Assembly (NCBI GenBank): GCA_900475325.1
Contig: LS483371.1
Location: 4,990,001-5,054,000 of the forward strand
Length of the DNA: 64,000 nt
Reading direction: 5' to 3'
Origin: Paucimonas lemoignei
GTDB lineage: Bacteria > Pseudomonadota > Gammaproteobacteria > Pseudomonadales > Pseudomonadaceae
Shown here: in pieces, positions 48,347 through 63,879 of the stretch
How the letters are laid out: each line of letters opens with the position of its first letter
Position numbering within the stretch: position 1 is the stretch's first letter
The notes under the pieces: model-generated
The model's input: the letters and a program-made list of their open reading frames with translations, nothing else
Told to the model about the DNA's origin: nothing
The model's database searches: none
Program-made: the position numbers and the translations under genes

Positions 48347-49828
48347 TTACTCGAACCAGTGGGCTCGGGCGGCCATGATCAACTTGCCGGCACGAATATC
48401 GTCGATGCCGTCGATGTCGAGCAGATCGTCAATAGACTGCTCGGCCAGGTCTTCGCGGGTAACTACGCCGCGCACCGCCAGTTCCATCGCCAGATCCTTG
48501 TCCATACCCTCAAGCGAGAGCAGGTCTTCGGCCGGATGGGCGTCTGCCAGCTTTTCCTCTGTAGCGATGGCTTTGGTCAACAAACGATCCTTGGCCCGAG
48601 CGCGAAGCTCGTTGACGGTTTCCTCGTCAAAGCCGTCGATGTTGAGCATCTCCTCCACCGGTACGTAGGCAATCTCTTCCAGGCTGGTAAAGCCTTCATC
48701 AACCAGCACCTGCGCCAGATCTTCATCGACTTCCAGCTCTTCGATAAAGTTGCGCAGAATGTCACCGGTCTCTGCTTGCTGCTTGGCCTGGATGTCCGAT
48801 TCGGTCATGACATTCAGGGTCCAACCGGTCAACTGGCTGGCCAGACGCACGTTCTGACCACCGCGACCGATGGCCTGAGCCAGGTTGTCGGCACCGACCG
48901 CGATATCCATGGCATGGGCGTCTTCATCAACGATGATTGCCGCAACTTCAGCCGGGGACATCGCATTGATAACGAACTGAGCCGGATTGTCGTCCCATAG
49001 GACAATATCCACTCGCTCGCCACCCAGTTCGCCCGAAACAGCCTGAACTCGCGAACCGCGCATGCCGATGCAAGCGCCTTGTGGGTCGATTCGTTTGTCC
49101 TTGGAGCGAACAGCGATTTTTGCACGTGAACCCGGGTCGCGAGAGGCAGCCATCACCTCGATCAGACCTTCGGCAATTTCCGGCACTTCAATGCGGAAAA
49201 GCTCGATCAGCATCTCTGGCGCAGTACGCGACAGAATCAGCTGAGGACCACGGTTTTCAGTACGAATTTCTTTCAGCAGTGCCCGTAGACGGACACCGAC
49301 GCGGAAAGTTTCGCGGGAAATAATGTCTTCACGCGCCAGCAGCGCTTCAGCATTGTTGCCAAGGTCCACGATGACATTGTCACGCGTAACCTTTTTAACA
49401 GTACCCGAGATGATCTCGCCCAAACGCTCGCGATAGGCATCAACAACCTGCGCACGCTCGGCTTCGCGGACCTTCTGGACAATAACCTGCTTGGCAGTTT
49501 GTGCAGCAATACGACCAAACTCGATCGACTCGATTTTTTCTTCGATCAGATCGCCAGCTACCGCGCCTGGGCGTTTCTCCTGAGCCTGATCGACTGCCAG
49601 CTCGTAAGCCGGATCGTCCAGGTCTTCGTCTTCGACAACAGTCCAGCGGCGGAACGTCTCGTAGTTACCCGTCTGACGATTGATTTCTACACGCAGCTCA
49701 ACTTCATCTTCAAAGCGTTTTTTCGTCGCGGTGGCCAGAGCCAACTCAAGCGCCTCAAAAATCACTCCTGCCGGGACGCCCTTTTCATTGGACACCGACT
49801 CAACAACCAGCAGTACTTCTTTGCTCAT
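48347..49828 (-). CDS. nusA: transcription termination/antitermination factor NusA
   Basis: NusA binds RNA polymerase and RNA and modulates pausing, termination and rRNA antitermination. The 493-residue product has the N-terminal polymerase-binding domain ([19 protein letters not shown]), S1 ([13 protein letters not shown]), two KH domains (including [18 protein letters not shown]) and two C-terminal acidic repeats ending in [21 protein letters not shown] chose the ATG at 49828 over a longer frame. It lies between rimP and infB. Confidence 0.97.
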   Translation of the reverse strand: MSKEVLLVVESVSNEKGVPAGVIFEALELALATATKKRFEDEVELRVEINRQTGNYETFRRWTVVEDEDLDDPAYELAVDQAQEKRPGAVAGDLIEEKIESIEFGRIAAQTAKQVIVQKVREAERAQVVDAYRERLGEIISGTVKKVTRDNVIVDLGNNAEALLAREDIISRETFRVGVRLRALLKEIRTENRGPQLILSRTAPEMLIELFRIEVPEIAEGLIEVMAASRDPGSRAKIAVRSKDKRIDPQGACIGMRGSRVQAVSGELGGERVDIVLWDDNPAQFVINAMSPAEVAAIIVDEDAHAMDIAVGADNLAQAIGRGGQNVRLASQLTGWTLNVMTESDIQAKQQAETGDILRNFIEELEVDEDLAQVLVDEGFTSLEEIAYVPVEEMLNIDGFDEETVNELRARAKDRLLTKAIATEEKLADAHPAEDLLSLEGMDKDLAMELAVRGVVTREDLAEQSIDDLLDIDGIDDIRAGKLIMAARAHWFE

Positions 49829-49887
49829 CGTACGCCTCGCCTTTCGCAAGCCATTGGATCCGCGGGATCCGCAGTATTTGGCACGTA

Positions 49888-50346
49888 TCAGTCAAACGTG
49901 GGAATAATGTTGGCCTTGTCGATCATATCGATCGGCAGCAGGAACTCGTGATCTTCAACCTGAACGACGATGTCCTGCTCTTCTACACCGCGTAGAAGGC
50001 CCTGAAAGTTGCGTCGTCCTTCGAAAGGCGAGCGCAGCTTGATCTTCACTTGTTCACCGGCAAATTTTGCGAACTGTTCAAGTGTGAACAGTGGGCGTTC
50101 CATGCCAGGCGAGGAAACTTCGAGGGTGTATTCAACGGAAATCGGATCTTCAACATCCAGGACACCGCTGATCTGACGGCTGACAATGGCACAGTCGTCC
50201 ACCAGCACACCGCCCTCTTTATCGATATAAACGCGCAACATTGAGTGGCGACCTTGAGCCGAAAACTCAATACCCCAGCATTCATAGCCCAGGGCCACGA
50301 CCACCGGGGCCAGCAAGGCCTGCAACTCTTCTAGCTTGCTCGACAC
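49888..50346 (-). CDS. rimP: ribosome maturation factor RimP
   Basis: RimP assists early assembly of the 30S subunit head region. The 152-residue product contains the family stretches [33 protein letters not shown] and IDKANIIP. I use the GTG at 50346 behind GAGGGGG, which gives the expected length; the frame continues 56 codons upstream into the tRNA terminator region without family similarity. First protein gene of the nusA operon. Confidence 0.95.
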   Translation of the reverse strand: MSSKLEELQALLAPVVVALGYECWGIEFSAQGRHSMLRVYIDKEGGVLVDDCAIVSRQISGVLDVEDPISVEYTLEVSSPGMERPLFTLEQFAKFAGEQVKIKLRSPFEGRRNFQGLLRGVEEQDIVVQVEDHEFLLPIDMIDKANIIPTFD

Positions 50347-50454
50347 CTGAACCCCCTCGTGCATGTATGTGCATGCTTTGCAAAATAAAAAAATGGGCGA
50401 AACGCCCATCCTTGAAAACGCCGTAGAACAGCGGCGTTGAAAGTGTCCAGCTAA

Positions 50455-50477
50455 CAAAAAGCCCCTAAAAAGGGGCT
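50455..50477 (-). terminator. terminator after tRNA-fMet, before rimP
   Basis: AGCCCCT/AGGGGCT stem with a TTTT loop and a following T-run on the minus strand. It would end the tRNA transcript while allowing some read-through into rimP-nusA-infB. Confidence 0.9.
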
Positions 50478-50487
50478 CCGCTAAAAC

Positions 50488-50564
<77 letters not shown>

Positions 50565-50580
50565 ACAAAGCTGGGGCGGA

Positions 50581-50609
50581 AGTATACGACTGATCCTTTT
50601 CAGGGTCAA
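50581..50609 (-). promoter_or_regulatory. sigma-70 promoter of tRNA-fMet
   Basis: TTGACC (complement of 50604-50609) and TATACT (complement of 50581-50586) with a 17-base spacer. Transcription should start near 50574, about ten bases before the mature tRNA. Confidence 0.85.
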
Positions 50610-50630
50610 TCCAACATCCACCTACAAGAA

Positions 50631-50648
50631 AGCCCGCTAATGCGGGCT
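50631..50648 (-). terminator. terminator after tRNA-Leu
   Basis: AGCCCGC/GCGGGCT stem with a four-base loop; the following minus-strand sequence TTCTTG is a weak T-tract. Confidence 0.75.
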
Positions 50649-50659
50649 GCCTTGACAAT

Positions 50660-50745
50660 TGGTACCGAGAAGGGGACTCGAACCCCTACACCCTATGGGC
50701 ACAACCACCTCAAGGTTGCGTGTCTACCAATTCCACCACCTCGGC
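50660..50745 (-). tRNA. tRNA-Leu (GAG)
   Basis: An 86-base class II tRNA with a long variable arm and encoded CCA. The anticodon loop TTGAGGT between CAACC and GGTTG gives anticodon GAG. 46 bases downstream of secG on the same strand, so it may be processed from the tpiA-secG transcript or have its own promoter. Confidence 0.96.
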
Positions 50746-50791
50746 AATACAACTCTTTTGGCAGCCTCAAACATCACTGCCCGTTGAAACC

Positions 50792-51932
<1,141 letters not shown>

Positions 51933-51998
51933 GCTGTACCTCGTCGGTCAAAGTGGGCGCAGATGTTACCCAACACTTTCAACACTGGCAAGCCGAAA

Positions 51999-53339
51999 TC
52001 AGGCGCAAACTTCACCAACGAGCTTGGCCAGCTCTTCGGCATAGCCGCGAACCTGAACTTCATCCTCACCTTCGACCATTACCCGCACGAGCGGCTCGGT
52101 GCCGGATTTGCGCAGCAGCACGCGCCCGCGGCCCGCCATCGCCTGGGTCACACGCTCGCAAGCCTCCTGAACAGCAGGATGGGTCACAGGATCAACACCG
52201 CCGGAGAACCGGACGTTGATCAGCACCTGCGGGCATTTACGCAAGGCCTGACGCGCCTGCGCAAGGCTCTCGCCCGTGCGACGCAGCGCCAGCAAAACCT
52301 GCAGGGCCGCGATGATCGCATCCCCCGTAGTGGTGTGCTGGAAGCAGACCACATGACCAGAATTCTCGCCACCGACCTGCCAATTGCGCTCAAGCAGCTC
52401 GGCAATCACATAGCGATCGCCAACGTTGGCGCGCACGAACGGGATATCGAGGTCAGCAAGGGCCAGCTCAAGGCCCAGATTGCTCATCAAGGTGCCAACC
52501 ACGCCACCCTGCAAACGCCCACGAGTGTGAAGATCGCGAGCGATGATGAACAACAACTCGTCGCCATCGACCACAGCACCGGTGTGATCGACCATTAATA
52601 CCCGGTCGCCATCGCCATCAAAGCCGATACCAAGATCGGCATGCCCAGCGAGCACTGCAGCCTGCAACGCGCCCATGTGGGTCGACCCGCAGTTTTCGTT
52701 GATGTTGAGGCCATCTGGCTGTGCCGACAGTACGGTCACTTGCGCACCGAGCTCACGGAACACGTTAGGCGCAACTTTATAAGTCGCACCATGGGCGCAG
52801 TCCACAACCAGCTTCAGCCCTGCAAAATCGGTGCTGGTCGGCACGCTGCTTTTGCAAAATTCGATATAACGACCCGCCGCGTCATTGATACGCGAAACCT
52901 TGCCCAGTTTTTCCGACTCGACCACGGTCATCGGAGCATCCATCAGCTCCTCGATCATGAGCTCGATCTCGTCAGGCAGCTTGGTGCCCTGCCCGGAAAA
53001 AAACTTGATCCCGTTATCGTAATGCGGATTGTGCGATGCGCTGATCACGATACCCGCCTCGGCGTGAAACGTGCGGGTCAGGTAAGCAATGGCAGGCGTC
53101 GGCATCGGGCCTAGCAACATGACATCGGCACCCGCAGCGGAGAGCCCGGCCTCAAGCGCAGACTCGAACATGTAGCCGGAAATGCGGGTGTCCTTGCCCA
53201 CCAGGATGCGGCAAGCGCCTAGACGGCGAAAAGCCATCCCGGCAGCCCAACCCAGCTTGAGCATGAATTCGGGAGTGATTGGGAATTGCCCCACTCGACC
53301 GCGGATACCATCAGTACCGAAATATTTTTTTGTAGTCAT
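51999..53339 (-). CDS. glmM: phosphoglucosamine mutase
   Basis: GlmM converts glucosamine 6-phosphate to glucosamine 1-phosphate for UDP-GlcNAc, hence peptidoglycan and LPS. The 446-residue product has the phosphoserine S102 in [12 protein letters not shown], the Mg-binding loop [11 protein letters not shown], and the C-terminal phosphate-binding [11 protein letters not shown]. Start ATG. It follows folP after 15 bases. Confidence 0.97.
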   Translation of the reverse strand: MTTKKYFGTDGIRGRVGQFPITPEFMLKLGWAAGMAFRRLGACRILVGKDTRISGYMFESALEAGLSAAGADVMLLGPMPTPAIAYLTRTFHAEAGIVISASHNPHYDNGIKFFSGQGTKLPDEIELMIEELMDAPMTVVESEKLGKVSRINDAAGRYIEFCKSSVPTSTDFAGLKLVVDCAHGATYKVAPNVFRELGAQVTVLSAQPDGLNINENCGSTHMGALQAAVLAGHADLGIGFDGDGDRVLMVDHTGAVVDGDELLFIIARDLHTRGRLQGGVVGTLMSNLGLELALADLDIPFVRANVGDRYVIAELLERNWQVGGENSGHVVCFQHTTTGDAIIAALQVLLALRRTGESLAQARQALRKCPQVLINVRFSGGVDPVTHPAVQEACERVTQAMAGRGRVLLRKSGTEPLVRVMVEGEDEVQVRGYAEELAKLVGEVCA

Positions 53340-53354
53340 GAGTGCTCCGTATTC

Positions 53355-54206
53355 TTACTGCGCCGCTTCAACGGCGGCAATCATGCGCACCACGTCAACC
53401 GTTTCGGCGACATCGTGCACACGCAAAATTTTTGCACCTTTGGTCATCGCCATTGCAGCGAGCGCCAACCCACCGTAAAGACGCTCACCTACAGGGCGAC
53501 CCAGCGCACCCCCGATCATGCTCTTGCGCGACACGCCAACCAATAGCGGACGCCCTAGCGAGTGCAGCTCCTGCATATGCTTGAACAGACTCAAATTATG
53601 ATCGAGTCTTTTGGCAAAGCCAAAACCGGGGTCAAGAATAATCCGCTCACTGGGGATACCTGCCGCCGCGCACTGTTGCATGCGCTCACGCAGGAACGCA
53701 CCGACCTCAGCCACCAGGTTTTCGTATTGGGGATTGTCCTGCATGTCACCAGGCTCGCCAAGCATGTGCATGAGGCACACCGGCAGCCCCGTCGCCGCAG
53801 CAGCTTGCAAGGCCCCTTCCCTGCGCAATGAGCGCACGTCATTAATCAGCCCGGCGCCGAGGCGAGCCGTTTCGCTAATCACAACAGGGGTAGAGGTGTC
53901 GACCGAGATAATGACATCAAGCTCGCGACTTAACGCCTCGACAACAGGCGCAACCCGCTCAAGCTCTTCATCGGGAGTGACGACGCGCGCGCCGGGGCGA
54001 GTTGACTCACCACCGACATCGATGAGCGTGGCGCCAGCCGCAACCATCGCCTGAGCATGGCGCAGAGCATCATCCAGGCGCGTGTAGCGTCCGCCATCAG
54101 AGAAGGAGTCAGGGGTGGCATTGAGAATGCCCATCACATGCGTATGGGCCAAATCAAGAACCCGGTTGCCACAAGGCAACCGGGTTGGGTACAGCGCAGA
54201 AGTCAT
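53355..54206 (-). CDS. folP: dihydropteroate synthase
   Basis: FolP joins p-aminobenzoate to the pterin pyrophosphate made by FolK and is the sulfonamide target. The 283-residue product has the first signature MGILNATPDSFSDGGRY and the second LIDVGGESTRPGA, plus SVDTSTPVV and DPGFGFAK. Start ATG. Between ftsH (8 bases) and glmM (15 bases), the order also known from E. coli. Confidence 0.97.
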   Translation of the reverse strand: MTSALYPTRLPCGNRVLDLAHTHVMGILNATPDSFSDGGRYTRLDDALRHAQAMVAAGATLIDVGGESTRPGARVVTPDEELERVAPVVEALSRELDVIISVDTSTPVVISETARLGAGLINDVRSLRREGALQAAAATGLPVCLMHMLGEPGDMQDNPQYENLVAEVGAFLRERMQQCAAAGIPSERIILDPGFGFAKRLDHNLSLFKHMQELHSLGRPLLVGVSRKSMIGGALGRPVGERLYGGLALAAMAMTKGAKILRVHDVAETVDVVRMIAAVEAAQ

Positions 54207-54214
54207 GTCAGGCC

Positions 54215-56137
54215 TTAGTGCTCAGCAGCTGGACCGCCGATCGGGGTTTCCGGACGAACATCCGGAGGTGTAACAGGCGCGCTCGGCGTACCGGAGCCAC
54301 CGCCTTCCCAATCACGCGGCTCGCGCGGTGTACGTCCAGCCATGATGTCGTCGATCTGCTCGGCATCAATCGTTTCGTATTTCATCAACGCATCAGCCAT
54401 CGCGTCGAGCTTTTCACGATTGTCGGTCAGGATCTGTTTCGCCGTACCGTAGCACTGGTCGATGATGCTGCGAACCTCGGAGTCGATCAGGCGAGACGTA
54501 TCAGCCGAAAGGCCGCTGCTCGAACCACCGCCACCGCGACCCAGGTAGCCCTGGTCTTCGTCTTCGCCGTACAACAGCGGACCGAGTTTTTCAGACAGGC
54601 CCCATTTGGTCACCATGTTCCGCGCAATCTGGCTGGCACGCATGATGTCGTTGGAGGCACCGGTGGTTACACCGTCGAAGCCCAGCGTCATTTCTTCCGC
54701 GATACGACCGCCATACAGCGAGCAGATCTGGCTGATCAGAGCGCGCTTGGACAAGCTGTAACGATCTTCCTCTGGCAGGAACATGGTCACACCCAACGCA
54801 CGGCCACGAGGAATGATCGACACTTTGTAGACCGGATCATGCTCAGGCACCACACGACCCACAATTGCGTGACCCGCCTCGTGATAAGCAGTATTGCGCT
54901 TCTCTTTCTCGGACATGACCATGGATTTGCGCTCCGCGCCCATCATGATCTTGTCTTTCGCGAGTTCGAACTCCTTCATCTCGACGATGCGCTTGCCGGT
55001 ACGAGCCGCGAACAGCGAGGCTTCGTTAACCAGGTTGGCAAGGTCGGCACCGGAAAAACCCGGTGTACCACGAGCAATTACACCCGGGTTGACGTCGTCA
55101 CCCATCGGCACCTTGCGCATGTGAACCTTGAGGATCTGCTCACGACCGCGAATGTCTGGCAGACCTACGACGACCTGACGGTCAAAACGACCAGGACGCA
55201 GCAATGCAGGGTCCAATACATCCGGACGGTTGGTAGCAGCAATGACGATGATGCCGTCATTCATCTCGAAACCATCCATCTCTACCAGCAACTGGTTGAG
55301 GGTCTGCTCACGCTCATCGTGACCACCGCCCATACCAGCACCACGATGGCGACCAACAGCGTCGATTTCATCGATGAAGATGATGCAAGGGGCGTGTTTC
55401 TTGGCTTGTTCGAACATGTCACGGACGCGGCTTGCACCAACACCCACGAACATTTCAACAAAATCGGAACCGGAAATAGTGAAGAACGGTACCTTGGCTT
55501 CGCCAGCAATCGCTTTGGCCAGCAAGGTTTTACCAGTACCCGGTGGGCCCACCATCAGGACGCCACGGGGAATTCGACCGCCCAGGCGCTGGAACTTGCC
55601 CGGATCGCGGAGGAACTCGACCAATTCGCCGACTTCTTCCTTGGCTTCGTCGCAACCGGCGACATCTGCCAGGGTCGTCTTGACCTGATCTTCGGAGAGC
55701 AGACGCGCCTTGCTTTTGCCGAAACTCATCGGTCCGCCCTTGCCTCCCGCACCACCTTGCATCTGGCGCATGAAGAACATGAACACGGCAATGATCACCA
55801 GGATCGGGAAGCTCGCAACCAGTAGTTGAGTCCAGATGCTCTGCTGCTCAGGCTGCTTACCTTCGACCACCACGTTGTTATCAACCAGGTCGCCGATCAG
55901 ACCGTTGTCCTGGATTGCCGGACGGATGGTCTTGAAGCTGTCGCCATCGCTGCGCTTGCCCGTGATGACGTAGCCATCGACGGCAACTTTCTCGACCTTG
56001 CCATCCTTGACCTGCTGGATGAACTCAGAGTAGTTGAGGGTCTGCGGCTCGTTCGGGCTGGAGAAGTTGTTCATCACCGTCACAAGGACAGCCGCGATGA
56101 TCAACCACAGGATCAAATTCTTTGCCATATCGTTCAA
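54215..56137 (-). CDS. ftsH: ATP-dependent zinc metalloprotease FtsH
   Basis: FtsH is a hexameric membrane AAA protease that removes LpxC, sigma-32 and damaged membrane proteins. The 640-residue product has two membrane helices (about 8-24 and 105-123) around a periplasmic domain, Walker A GPPGTGKT at 197-204, Walker [11 protein letters not shown], the arginine-finger region RPGRFDR, and the zinc motif HEAGH near 420. I use the TTG at 56137, because GAGGGT is better spaced to it and [12 protein letters not shown] parallels the E. coli N-terminus; the ATG at 56128 is the alternative. C-terminal tail Gly/Pro-rich. Confidence 0.95.
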   Translation of the reverse strand: MNDMAKNLILWLIIAAVLVTVMNNFSSPNEPQTLNYSEFIQQVKDGKVEKVAVDGYVITGKRSDGDSFKTIRPAIQDNGLIGDLVDNNVVVEGKQPEQQSIWTQLLVASFPILVIIAVFMFFMRQMQGGAGGKGGPMSFGKSKARLLSEDQVKTTLADVAGCDEAKEEVGELVEFLRDPGKFQRLGGRIPRGVLMVGPPGTGKTLLAKAIAGEAKVPFFTISGSDFVEMFVGVGASRVRDMFEQAKKHAPCIIFIDEIDAVGRHRGAGMGGGHDEREQTLNQLLVEMDGFEMNDGIIVIAATNRPDVLDPALLRPGRFDRQVVVGLPDIRGREQILKVHMRKVPMGDDVNPGVIARGTPGFSGADLANLVNEASLFAARTGKRIVEMKEFELAKDKIMMGAERKSMVMSEKEKRNTAYHEAGHAIVGRVVPEHDPVYKVSIIPRGRALGVTMFLPEEDRYSLSKRALISQICSLYGGRIAEEMTLGFDGVTTGASNDIMRASQIARNMVTKWGLSEKLGPLLYGEDEDQGYLGRGGGGSSSGLSADTSRLIDSEVRSIIDQCYGTAKQILTDNREKLDAMADALMKYETIDAEQIDDIMAGRTPREPRDWEGGGSGTPSAPVTPPDVRPETPIGGPAAEH

Positions 56138-56319
56138 TTAGCTACCCTCTGAAGCAAGCTCCACGCAGGAGCGTGCCTCGCATGATATTCACCGGCCTAA
56201 CTTACTACAGATGTTACAGATGTGGCAGGCGCCGTCTGTAACCCTTTGTGAAACTTTGACTACACGATGCTCGGTGATGCTGCATCGACAGGCCATTTAA
56301 ATAAATCTATCGCCTGCAA
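56138..56319. other. rlmE-ftsH gap with an interrupted palindrome
   Basis: GTTACAGA (56213-56220) and TCTGTAAC (56235-56242) form a perfect eight-base inverted repeat with a 14-base spacer, about 75 bases ahead of ftsH. It could be an operator or an RNA hairpin. No heat-shock promoter is obvious. Confidence 0.5.
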
Positions 56320-56970
56320 TCAGAAACGCTCGATGCTTTCGGAGCCATCAATGCCTTTGAAGCCACGACCCAGTAGATACTGCTCACGGGAACGATCACG
56401 CGACGACAACGGCTTGCGCATCTGCACCTTGTCGAACAGCTTCCGGATGTCCTTGTGGTAAGTATCGAAGCCTTCACCCTGGAAGACCTTGATCAAAAAA
56501 TCACCACCGGGACGCAGAACCCGTCCGGCGAGGTCGAGTGCCAATTCGCAAAGAAACATTGCGCGCGGCATATCGACAGCACTCAGTCCACTCATATTGG
56601 GGGCCATATCGGAAATCACAAGGTCTACCTGCGTATTACCGACGGCGTCCAGAATTTGAGCCAGCACCGCATCCTCGGTGAAATCACCTTGAATGAAGGT
56701 CACATCGGGGATGCTGTCCATTTCAAGGATATCGGACGCAATCAGGCGCCCCTGACCACCAATCAGACGACTGGTGACCTGTGACCAGCCCCCTGGAGCG
56801 GCGCCCAGGTCAATAACGGTCATGCCAGGACGGATGATTTTGTCCTTTTCCTGGATCTCCAGCAGTTTGTAGCTGGCGCGCGAACGGTAACCGTCCTTCT
56901 GCGCCATTTTGACGTATTTGTCGTCGAAGTGTTCTTTGAGCCAGTTATGGCTTGTCTTGGAACGGGCCAC
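56320..56970 (-). CDS. rlmE: 23S rRNA 2'-O-ribose methyltransferase
   Basis: RlmE (FtsJ/RrmJ) methylates the ribose of U2552 in the 23S A-loop, a late step in 50S assembly. The 216-residue product has the SAM motif [24 protein letters not shown], and the catalytic K-D-K-E set (K in [14 protein letters not shown] and [19 protein letters not shown]). I use the GTG at 56970, behind GAGGTG, since the longer frame adds only MRCP. Upstream of ftsH as in E. coli, but 182 bases separate them. Confidence 0.95.
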   Translation of the reverse strand: MARSKTSHNWLKEHFDDKYVKMAQKDGYRSRASYKLLEIQEKDKIIRPGMTVIDLGAAPGGWSQVTSRLIGGQGRLIASDILEMDSIPDVTFIQGDFTEDAVLAQILDAVGNTQVDLVISDMAPNMSGLSAVDMPRAMFLCELALDLAGRVLRPGGDFLIKVFQGEGFDTYHKDIRKLFDKVQMRKPLSSRDRSREQYLLGRGFKGIDGSESIERF

Positions 56971-57074
56971 GGGGCACCTCAAAAATAAACGAGTCGTGAT
57001 TAAGTGGGCGGTCCCGGACTCGCTCGGGTAAACTGGCCGCCGCTTTTTACAAGATCAGACGCAGGGGTCAGATT

Positions 57075-57383
57075 ATGCCGCTCACTCAAGAGCAGAAGAA
57101 ACAGTACAAATCCATTGGCCACCATCTGAAACCGGTATTGATCGTGGCTGACAATGGTTTGACTGAAGGTGTGTTAGCCGAACTGGAACGCGCGTTGAGC
57201 GATCATGAGCTGATCAAGATCAAGCTCAATATCCTCGATCGCGAAAGCCGACTGCAGACCATTGCAGAATTGTGCAAGGCTGGTACCGCGGATCTCGTAC
57301 AGGTCATCGGCAAAATGGCGTTGATCTATCGTAAGAATCCAAAGGTTAACAAACAGCTTTCAAACGTACACCGCGCACACTGA
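57075..57383 (+). CDS. yhbY: YhbY family ribosome-assembly RNA-binding protein
   Basis: YhbY is a single CRM-domain protein that binds pre-50S particles. The 102-residue product has the CRM fold with LKPVLIVADNGLTEGVLAEL, the GxxG-like region KAGTADLVQVIGKMALIYR, and KNPKVNKQLSN. It is transcribed away from rlmE, with which it shares a 104-base promoter region and, in function, the 50S subunit. Confidence 0.95.
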   Translation: MPLTQEQKKQYKSIGHHLKPVLIVADNGLTEGVLAELERALSDHELIKIKLNILDRESRLQTIAELCKAGTADLVQVIGKMALIYRKNPKVNKQLSNVHRAH

Positions 57384-57404
57384 TAAAACGAAGCCAGGGC
57401 CGCA

Positions 57405-57848
57405 TCAGCGCGCCCTGTCGCCTCTCCCCGGCACGGGCTGCAAAACCAGCAGCAATCCGGCCAGACCTAAAAACAGATAACTCATCAACTGCCAATGCAC
57501 CGCATTGGGCAGCCACAACCGCAGGCAGTAGTAGCTGAGCGCAGAAAACAGCGCCACCAGCAGCAGTTGCCCTCGCACGTCCCGCCAGATACTCGACACG
57601 CGCTCGATCCTGACCAATACCGCCATTTGCACCATGGCGCACCCTGCCGCAAATCCGACCAGCAATGCGCCTGGAATACCGACAAAGCCTTTGATCAGCA
57701 ACGGTACCAGACCGGTCTGGTCCAGCACCGTCAAAATCGCCAGATGCAACAAGACCAGGCCGCCCACCCAAACCATCTGGGAGAGCCGCCAGGTCATTGC
57801 GCCCACTGGATGCGGGCGGTTCAAGTCAAATATGGCTGACTGTGACAA
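57405..57848 (-). CDS. small inner-membrane protein, unknown function
   Basis: A hydrophobic protein of up to 147 residues with about four membrane helices ([76 protein letters not shown]) and basic loops. I do not recognise a domain. The start is uncertain: a TTG at 57848 lies inside the end of greA and gives a soluble lead [11 protein letters not shown], while an ATG at 57797 gives a 130-residue form. From memory, P. aeruginosa has a small membrane gene in the same place. It meets yhbY tail to tail, 21 bases apart. Confidence 0.7.
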   Translation of the reverse strand: MSQSAIFDLNRPHPVGAMTWRLSQMVWVGGLVLLHLAILTVLDQTGLVPLLIKGFVGIPGALLVGFAAGCAMVQMAVLVRIERVSSIWRDVRGQLLLVALFSALSYYCLRLWLPNAVHWQLMSYLFLGLAGLLLVLQPVPGRGDRAR

Positions 57849-58298
57849 TCTCGTACTCGATTACGCCACCAGGCGTCTTCACGGCAACCACATCACCCTC
57901 TTCCTTGGCGATCAAGGCGCGAGCCAGAGGCGAACCGACCGAAATCTTGCCGAGTTTGAAGTCAGCCTCATCCTCGCCCACGATGTGATAGGTGACGCGC
58001 TCGTCCGTCTCGACATTGGCGATTTCCACGGTGGTGCCGAAAATCACTTTACCGGTATGAGGAATCGCAGTGACATCAATGATGACCTGGTTCTGAATCC
58101 GGCCCTCGATGTCACGAATCCGCGCCTCAACCATACCTTGCTGCTCACGGGCAGCGTGGTACTCAGCGTTTTCCTTCAAGTCACCCAGTTCGCGAGCCGT
58201 GCCGATGTCCTGGCTCAGCTTGGGACGCACGACCTTGGTGAGGTGAGCATGCTCTTCTTCCAGGGCTTTGGCGCCCTGGACTGTCATTGGATATTTGA

Positions 58299-58302
<4 letters not shown>
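57826..58302 (-). CDS. greA: transcription elongation factor GreA
   Basis: GreA enters the RNA polymerase secondary channel and stimulates cleavage of backtracked RNA. The 158-residue product has the N-terminal coiled coil with the acidic tip (the two acidic residues lie near [17 protein letters not shown]) and the C-terminal FKBP-like domain ([20 protein letters not shown]). Its ATG overlaps the carB stop by four bases (ATGA). The carB-greA linkage is usual in pseudomonads. DksA, encoded in this window, uses the same channel. Confidence 0.97.
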
Positions 58303-61520
<3,218 letters not shown>

Positions 61521-61650
61521 GGGTTGTCACTCAAATCCGTAGGTCAGTCGGCAAGCCGTCTTGAATTTCTCTGCAGTGCCGGGCGGTCTTCGCCGAACGT
61601 GTGTTCAGGTCCGGCCCGGCCACTGCGCATTACATTCTCAAGGCAACCGC

Positions 61651-62787
61651 TCAGCGTCGCTTGGCCATGGTTTCGATAAAGCGATCAAACAGCGGAGCCA
61701 CATCAGCAGGACCCGGGCTTGCTTCAGGGTGACCCTGGAAGCTGAACGCGTCCTTGTCGGTGCGCTCGATGCCTTGCAGGCTACCGTCGAACAGCGACTT
61801 ATGGATGGCGCGAACATTGGCAGGCAATGTTGCTTCATCGACCGCGAAGCCGTGGTTCTGGCTGGTGATCATTACGACGCCAGTGTCCAGATCCTGAACC
61901 GGGTGGTTGGCACCGTGGTGGCCGTGGCCCATTTTCACAGTCTTGGCGCCGGAAGCCAGGGCCAGCAATTGGTGGCCCAGGCAGATACCGAACACCGGAG
62001 TGTCGGTTTCCAGGACTTCCTTGATCGCTTGAATTGCGTAGTCGCAAGGCTCTGGATCGCCAGGACCGTTGGACAGGAACACGCCATCAGGCTTGAGCGC
62101 CAGAACTTCACTGGCTGGCGTCTGAGCCGGCACCACCGTGATGCGGCAGCCGCGCTCGACCAGCATGCGCAGGATGTTGACCTTGACGCCATAGTCGTAG
62201 GCAACGACGTGGTATTTCAGGTCAGCAGCCGGGATTTCCGGACAGCTGTCGGTCTTCAGCGACCAGACGCTGGAACGCCACTCGTAGCTTTCCTTGACGC
62301 TGACGACTTTCGCCAGGTCCATGCCCTTCAAGCCAGGGAAGCCGCGCGCAGCAGCGATGGCGGCTTCTTCGGAAATATCGTCACCGGCCATGATGCAGCC
62401 GTTTTGTGCGCCTTTCTCACGCAGGATGCGGGTCAGGCGACGGGTGTCGATACCGGCGATGGCCACAACGCCGTTGGCCTTGAGGTAGTCACCCAGGGAC
62501 ATCTTGTTGCGCCAGTTGCTGGCAACCAGCGGCAGGTCGCGGATGACCAGACCAGCAGACCAGACACGATCAGATTCAGCATCTTCAGGTGTGGTGCCGG
62601 TGTTACCGATGTGCGGGTAAGTCAGGGTAACGATTTGCTGGGCGTAGGAAGGATCGGTAAGGATTTCCTGATAGCCGGTCATGGCAGTGTTAAACACTAC
62701 CTCGCCAACGGTTTGACCGTCGGCTCCAATGGCTTCGCCGCGAAAAATGCTGCCATCAGCAAGGGCGAGTATGGCTGGCTTAGTCAA
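61651..62787 (-). CDS. carA: carbamoyl-phosphate synthase small subunit
   Basis: CarA hydrolyses glutamine and feeds ammonia to CarB. The 378-residue product has the class I amidotransferase triad: C269 in [11 protein letters not shown], and the His and Glu in [10 protein letters not shown]. The start is TTG at 62787 behind GGGAGG; I recall the same rare start in P. aeruginosa and P. stutzeri carA. A terminator-like hairpin lies 46 bases upstream of the start and may attenuate the operon. Confidence 0.96.
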   Translation of the reverse strand: MTKPAILALADGSIFRGEAIGADGQTVGEVVFNTAMTGYQEILTDPSYAQQIVTLTYPHIGNTGTTPEDAESDRVWSAGLVIRDLPLVASNWRNKMSLGDYLKANGVVAIAGIDTRRLTRILREKGAQNGCIMAGDDISEEAAIAAARGFPGLKGMDLAKVVSVKESYEWRSSVWSLKTDSCPEIPAADLKYHVVAYDYGVKVNILRMLVERGCRITVVPAQTPASEVLALKPDGVFLSNGPGDPEPCDYAIQAIKEVLETDTPVFGICLGHQLLALASGAKTVKMGHGHHGANHPVQDLDTGVVMITSQNHGFAVDEATLPANVRAIHKSLFDGSLQGIERTDKDAFSFQGHPEASPGPADVAPLFDRFIETMAKRR

Positions 62788-62832
62788 GAAGACCTCCCGT
62801 AAGTAAAGCCTGAAAGGGCGTTCGCAGGTTGC

Positions 62833-62869
62833 AAAAAAGCGGAATGACGTAGTTACGTCACCCCGCTTT
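62833..62869 (-). terminator. terminator-like hairpin in the carA leader (possible attenuator)
   Basis: On the minus strand AAAGCGG and TGACGT pair with ACGTCA and CCGCTTT across a 2x2 internal loop and a four-base loop, followed by six T. It lies between the dapB terminator and carA, which suggests control of carAB rather than the end of dapB. Confidence 0.75.
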
Positions 62870-62995
62870 CTTATAGAATCATCTGCGCGCTTTTAGTGGA
62901 CACACTAAAGCTGTAGCTTACAGAAAAAGGCTATTTTGGTCTACCGCCAATGAGGCAAAAAGACGAGGGAATGCGACAGAAGTTCCCTGTCGGGA

Positions 62996-63035
62996 AAAAT
63001 AGAAGGCGCAAACCCGGCTGCTGATGGTTTGCGCC
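62996..63035 (-). terminator. dapB intrinsic terminator
   Basis: GGCGCAAACC/GGTTTGCGCC, a ten-base perfect stem with an 11-base loop, followed by TTCTATTTTT on the minus strand, 20 bases past dapB. Confidence 0.9.
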
Positions 63036-63055
63036 TCTGCTGACTGATCAAGCGA

Positions 63056-63871
<816 letters not shown>

Positions 63872-63879
63872 TTAAAGCC

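Noticed and set aside
62870..62898. TATAAG as the carA -10 box
   Set aside because: No matching -35, and transcription would begin inside the leader hairpin.
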